Below, one piece after another: positions 62,123 through 64,000 of a DNA stretch of 64,000 nucleotides (positions are counted from its first letter, which is position 1; every line of letters begins with the position of its first letter). The notes under the pieces were generated by a model that worked only from the letters and a program-made list of their open reading frames with translations, ran no database searches and was not told the origin of the DNA. The DNA comes from Panax quinquefolius (Eukaryota; Streptophyta; Magnoliopsida; Apiales; Araliaceae), in contig CM035167.1 of assembly GCA_020205615.1 (NCBI GenBank), forward strand, positions 135,174,568 to 135,238,567, read 5' to 3'. A program made the position numbers and the translations under genes.

Positions 62123-62176
62123 AAAATGAAGCTCACAATTGCCTAAAAAACCACAAAATCTTGGTGGAGGAAGCAC

Positions 62177-63084
62177 TAGAAGAAACTGGGATATTATATT
62201 GCACTACTTACTCATTTGTATATGAACAACAGGGGCTACTTTAAGAGCAGCTAGCCATTTAAGGGTTAGTGCTCACAATCATTACAAAACCATTTCATCC
62301 TAAACAGATTAACAATAGAGTCCTTCTATGTATTGCGACAAATTTATGTCGAATTAGAATTACGAAAGATATCAATGCATGGGATTGGATAGAATTATAA
62401 TTGAGTCCCAGTTATTACACATCTCTCCAACAAGATTACCACCCGTACTTATCTCTGTAACTGACAATCAAAAAATCGATGTAAACACTCGCAATATGTA
62501 TAATTTTCTTTAACAATATTAAAGCTTAAACACTAATTTCATTCTCTCTCTAGAACCTCAGCTCTATGTTCACCAACCCCACTGAAAATACATTTTTCAA
62601 TAAGCCCATTTGAATTAAACAATCACCACATATAACTCTTTAATCAGTATTAGCTGACCTGGTGACCATTAACATTGTCCTAAAAAACTTTTCTTGTGAG
62701 AAAGGATGAAACAATCGAGAGATATAGTGCTTTAAATGATGGATTGATGGTGCACTTGTTCCACCCTGAAACTGCTAAATCCTTGCACAGAACACTATAA
62801 CTGATGCACGATGATCAAAAAAATCATACTTAAATATGTAAAAATGATGCCTATACATAGAACCCAAAACAAGGACAACGGCAAAAAATAAAATTATTAA
62901 AAAAAAGGGAAAAAAGGTGTAATTCTAAGCAAACTCTACATGTCATTGCTTTAATAGGGTCGCCCTTGAAGCTAATTATTTGTGGATTACTCAAAACATA
63001 TTTCCCATTTATGTTCAAATAAAAGAACAAATCTTTCTCATTTCATCATTTTAATTATGCAAGCATAATTTCATAAACAATTGT
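62177..63084. other. Intergenic DNA between the two genes
   Basis: No further gene, repeat array or transposon end was recognised. It should contain the promoter of the lipid-transfer gene and the 3' UTR of the membrane-protein gene. Confidence 0.6.
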
Positions 63085-63633
63085 TTAACGAGTAAAAGCA
63101 TACAAAACAAAACAAGCATAAATAAAAAGCGCAACAGGAACTAAAATCACAAGAGGAACCACAGCACCATAAGTATGCGAGCTTCCGCAAGCCAGTGTCC
63201 CAAGCTTGATCTGAGCCACATTCACCAGCGCCATCATCAAGAACCCGCACCCGCAAAGTAATCCCACCGCCGACACCAAGTACCCGACCCGGAGTAGACT
63301 TTTGTGAATATGGGCCAGGTCGAATGTGAAAACGTGCCGGTGGGACTCAGATGAGTTCTTGGCACTGCGAATGACCTGCTTCAGGCCCAAGGCGATGAGG
63401 CTAGAAAATAGAAAGGAGCTGAAGGAGTAAACGTGGAATGCGATGAGGTTCTCGGCGATCTTTGGGCCGGCGGCGTATTCCGGGTCCTCGATGAGACTGT
63501 TGGTCGGGTCGGCCGGGTTCCAGGTTAGGCCGATGAAGACTGCCAGTGTGAACAGGGAGTTGACGTTAATGATTCCGTCCAGCGCGGTTATGTGGATGCT
63601 GGTTCCGAATCGGGTCAGACGGGATTCGTCCAT
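63085..63633 (-). CDS. Four-helix membrane protein, MEE60-like
   Basis: This is a single open frame of 182 residues without introns. It starts MDESRLTRFGTSIHITALDG. Four hydrophobic stretches are visible at about residues 22-38, 62-84, 113-139 and 155-180, with a His/Ser-rich polar loop at 90-111 and a short basic end (FTR). The start and the LDGIINVNSLFTLAVFIGL block recall plant proteins named maternal effect embryo arrest 60, whose molecular role is not established. Codon use is GC-richer than in the surrounding transposons and the frame is intact, which supports a working gene. It is co-directional with, and upstream of, the lipid-transfer gene. Confidence 0.9.
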   Translation of the reverse strand: MDESRLTRFGTSIHITALDGIINVNSLFTLAVFIGLTWNPADPTNSLIEDPEYAAGPKIAENLIAFHVYSFSSFLFSSLIALGLKQVIRSAKNSSESHRHVFTFDLAHIHKSLLRVGYLVSAVGLLCGCGFLMMALVNVAQIKLGTLACGSSHTYGAVVPLVILVPVALFIYACFVLYAFTR

Positions 63634-64000
63634 TTTCCGGTGGCCGGCGAGAGAAAATGGATAGATCTGATTGTGGAGGATTATTTAGCTGAGAGAATGT
63701 GCATATTTGATGGTTGGCGTTATCTTGTCCGTCTTTGATTTAGGGTGTTTAATGTTGAACTGTTACAACTTACAAAGTTCCTTTTCTTTGTGAAGAAAGC
63801 AAATGTTGTTGATGTCGGTTTTGGACCGTGACGAGATTTTGCAATGGACTTTCGGAATTTCGAACATAGCTGCTACTTGCAAGCGGCTATCTCTTCAATC
63901 ATTTTGGCATATTTAATTATCAAAAAAAATTTCTCCAATAACCTCTCCAATTTTCGTCATCAAATGTGTTTTCTTACTCTTTAAATCTCTCTTTTCTCAC
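63634..64000. other. 5' flank of the MEE60-like gene
   Basis: It holds the probable 5' UTR (CT-rich on the minus strand) and promoter. No other feature is seen to the window edge. Confidence 0.5.

Noticed and set aside
62062..62176. Using the upstream ATG for the lipid-transfer gene
   Set aside because: It would add 38 residues before a clear signal peptide and would place the probable TATA box inside the coding region.

Overview
This window is nuclear DNA of a plant, most likely a eudicot. It is very AT-rich, shows no bacterial gene organisation, and carries LTR retrotransposons primed by initiator tRNA-Met, MITE-like elements and long TA, TG and TTA microsatellites. Two ordinary plant genes lie at the right edge, both on the minus strand: an 8-cysteine lipid-transfer protein with one 89-bp intron (61629-62062) and a four-helix membrane protein resembling MEE60 (63085-63633). 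I cannot name the species.

Positions 1-31566 are one nest of related Ty3/gypsy (chromovirus/Tekay-like) elements with very long LTRs. The levels below follow from target-site duplications (TSDs) and LTR edges read directly. An outer LTR (D, 17032-18120 and 31257-31566) was hit by two elements. One is G, a complete 13.1-kb element (18121-31256, TSD AGCTC) with 3.7-kb LTRs and a degenerate gag-pol. The other is C, whose 5' LTR tail is 12373-12871, whose internal remnant is only 337 bp, and whose 3' LTR is 13209-17031. The 5' LTR of C was hit by B, whose pol end and 3' LTR occupy 1-12372. B was hit three times by family A LTRs: solo LTRs at 267-2869 (TSD ACTAT) and 3938-6747 (TSD GCATG), and an inverted copy at 7078-10735 carrying gag and integrase filler DNA.

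Positions 31567-44087 hold microsatellites, MITE-like hairpins and two larger structures. One is a long-terminal-inverted-repeat element (33387-37140) that captured a GRAS gene fragment and was later hit by a solo LTR (34147-36755, TSD GTGGA). The other is a minus-strand gypsy element (38577-42942, TSD CTATA) that kept gag and protease but lost RT, RNase H, integrase and most of its 3' LTR.

Positions 44088-60658 hold a second nest: a family A 5' LTR with degenerate gag (44088-48250), then a plus-strand Ty1/copia element (leader and gag from 49240, integrase, RT, RNase H and 3' LTR at 57665-60658). The copia element is split by a truncated family A LTR (50889-52534) and by a minus-strand copia element (52535-57664). 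All element genes are broken by stops and frameshifts.

The most unusual signal is a recurring design in several unrelated elements: serial stem-loops with a constant loop and changing but still pairing arms. They occur in the gypsy LTRs (loop GCCYGTAGTG), the plus copia leader (loop around CCAACGG) and the minus copia leader (CCTTGTGGTGACACAACAA, and AAATAAA/TTTATTT hairpins).
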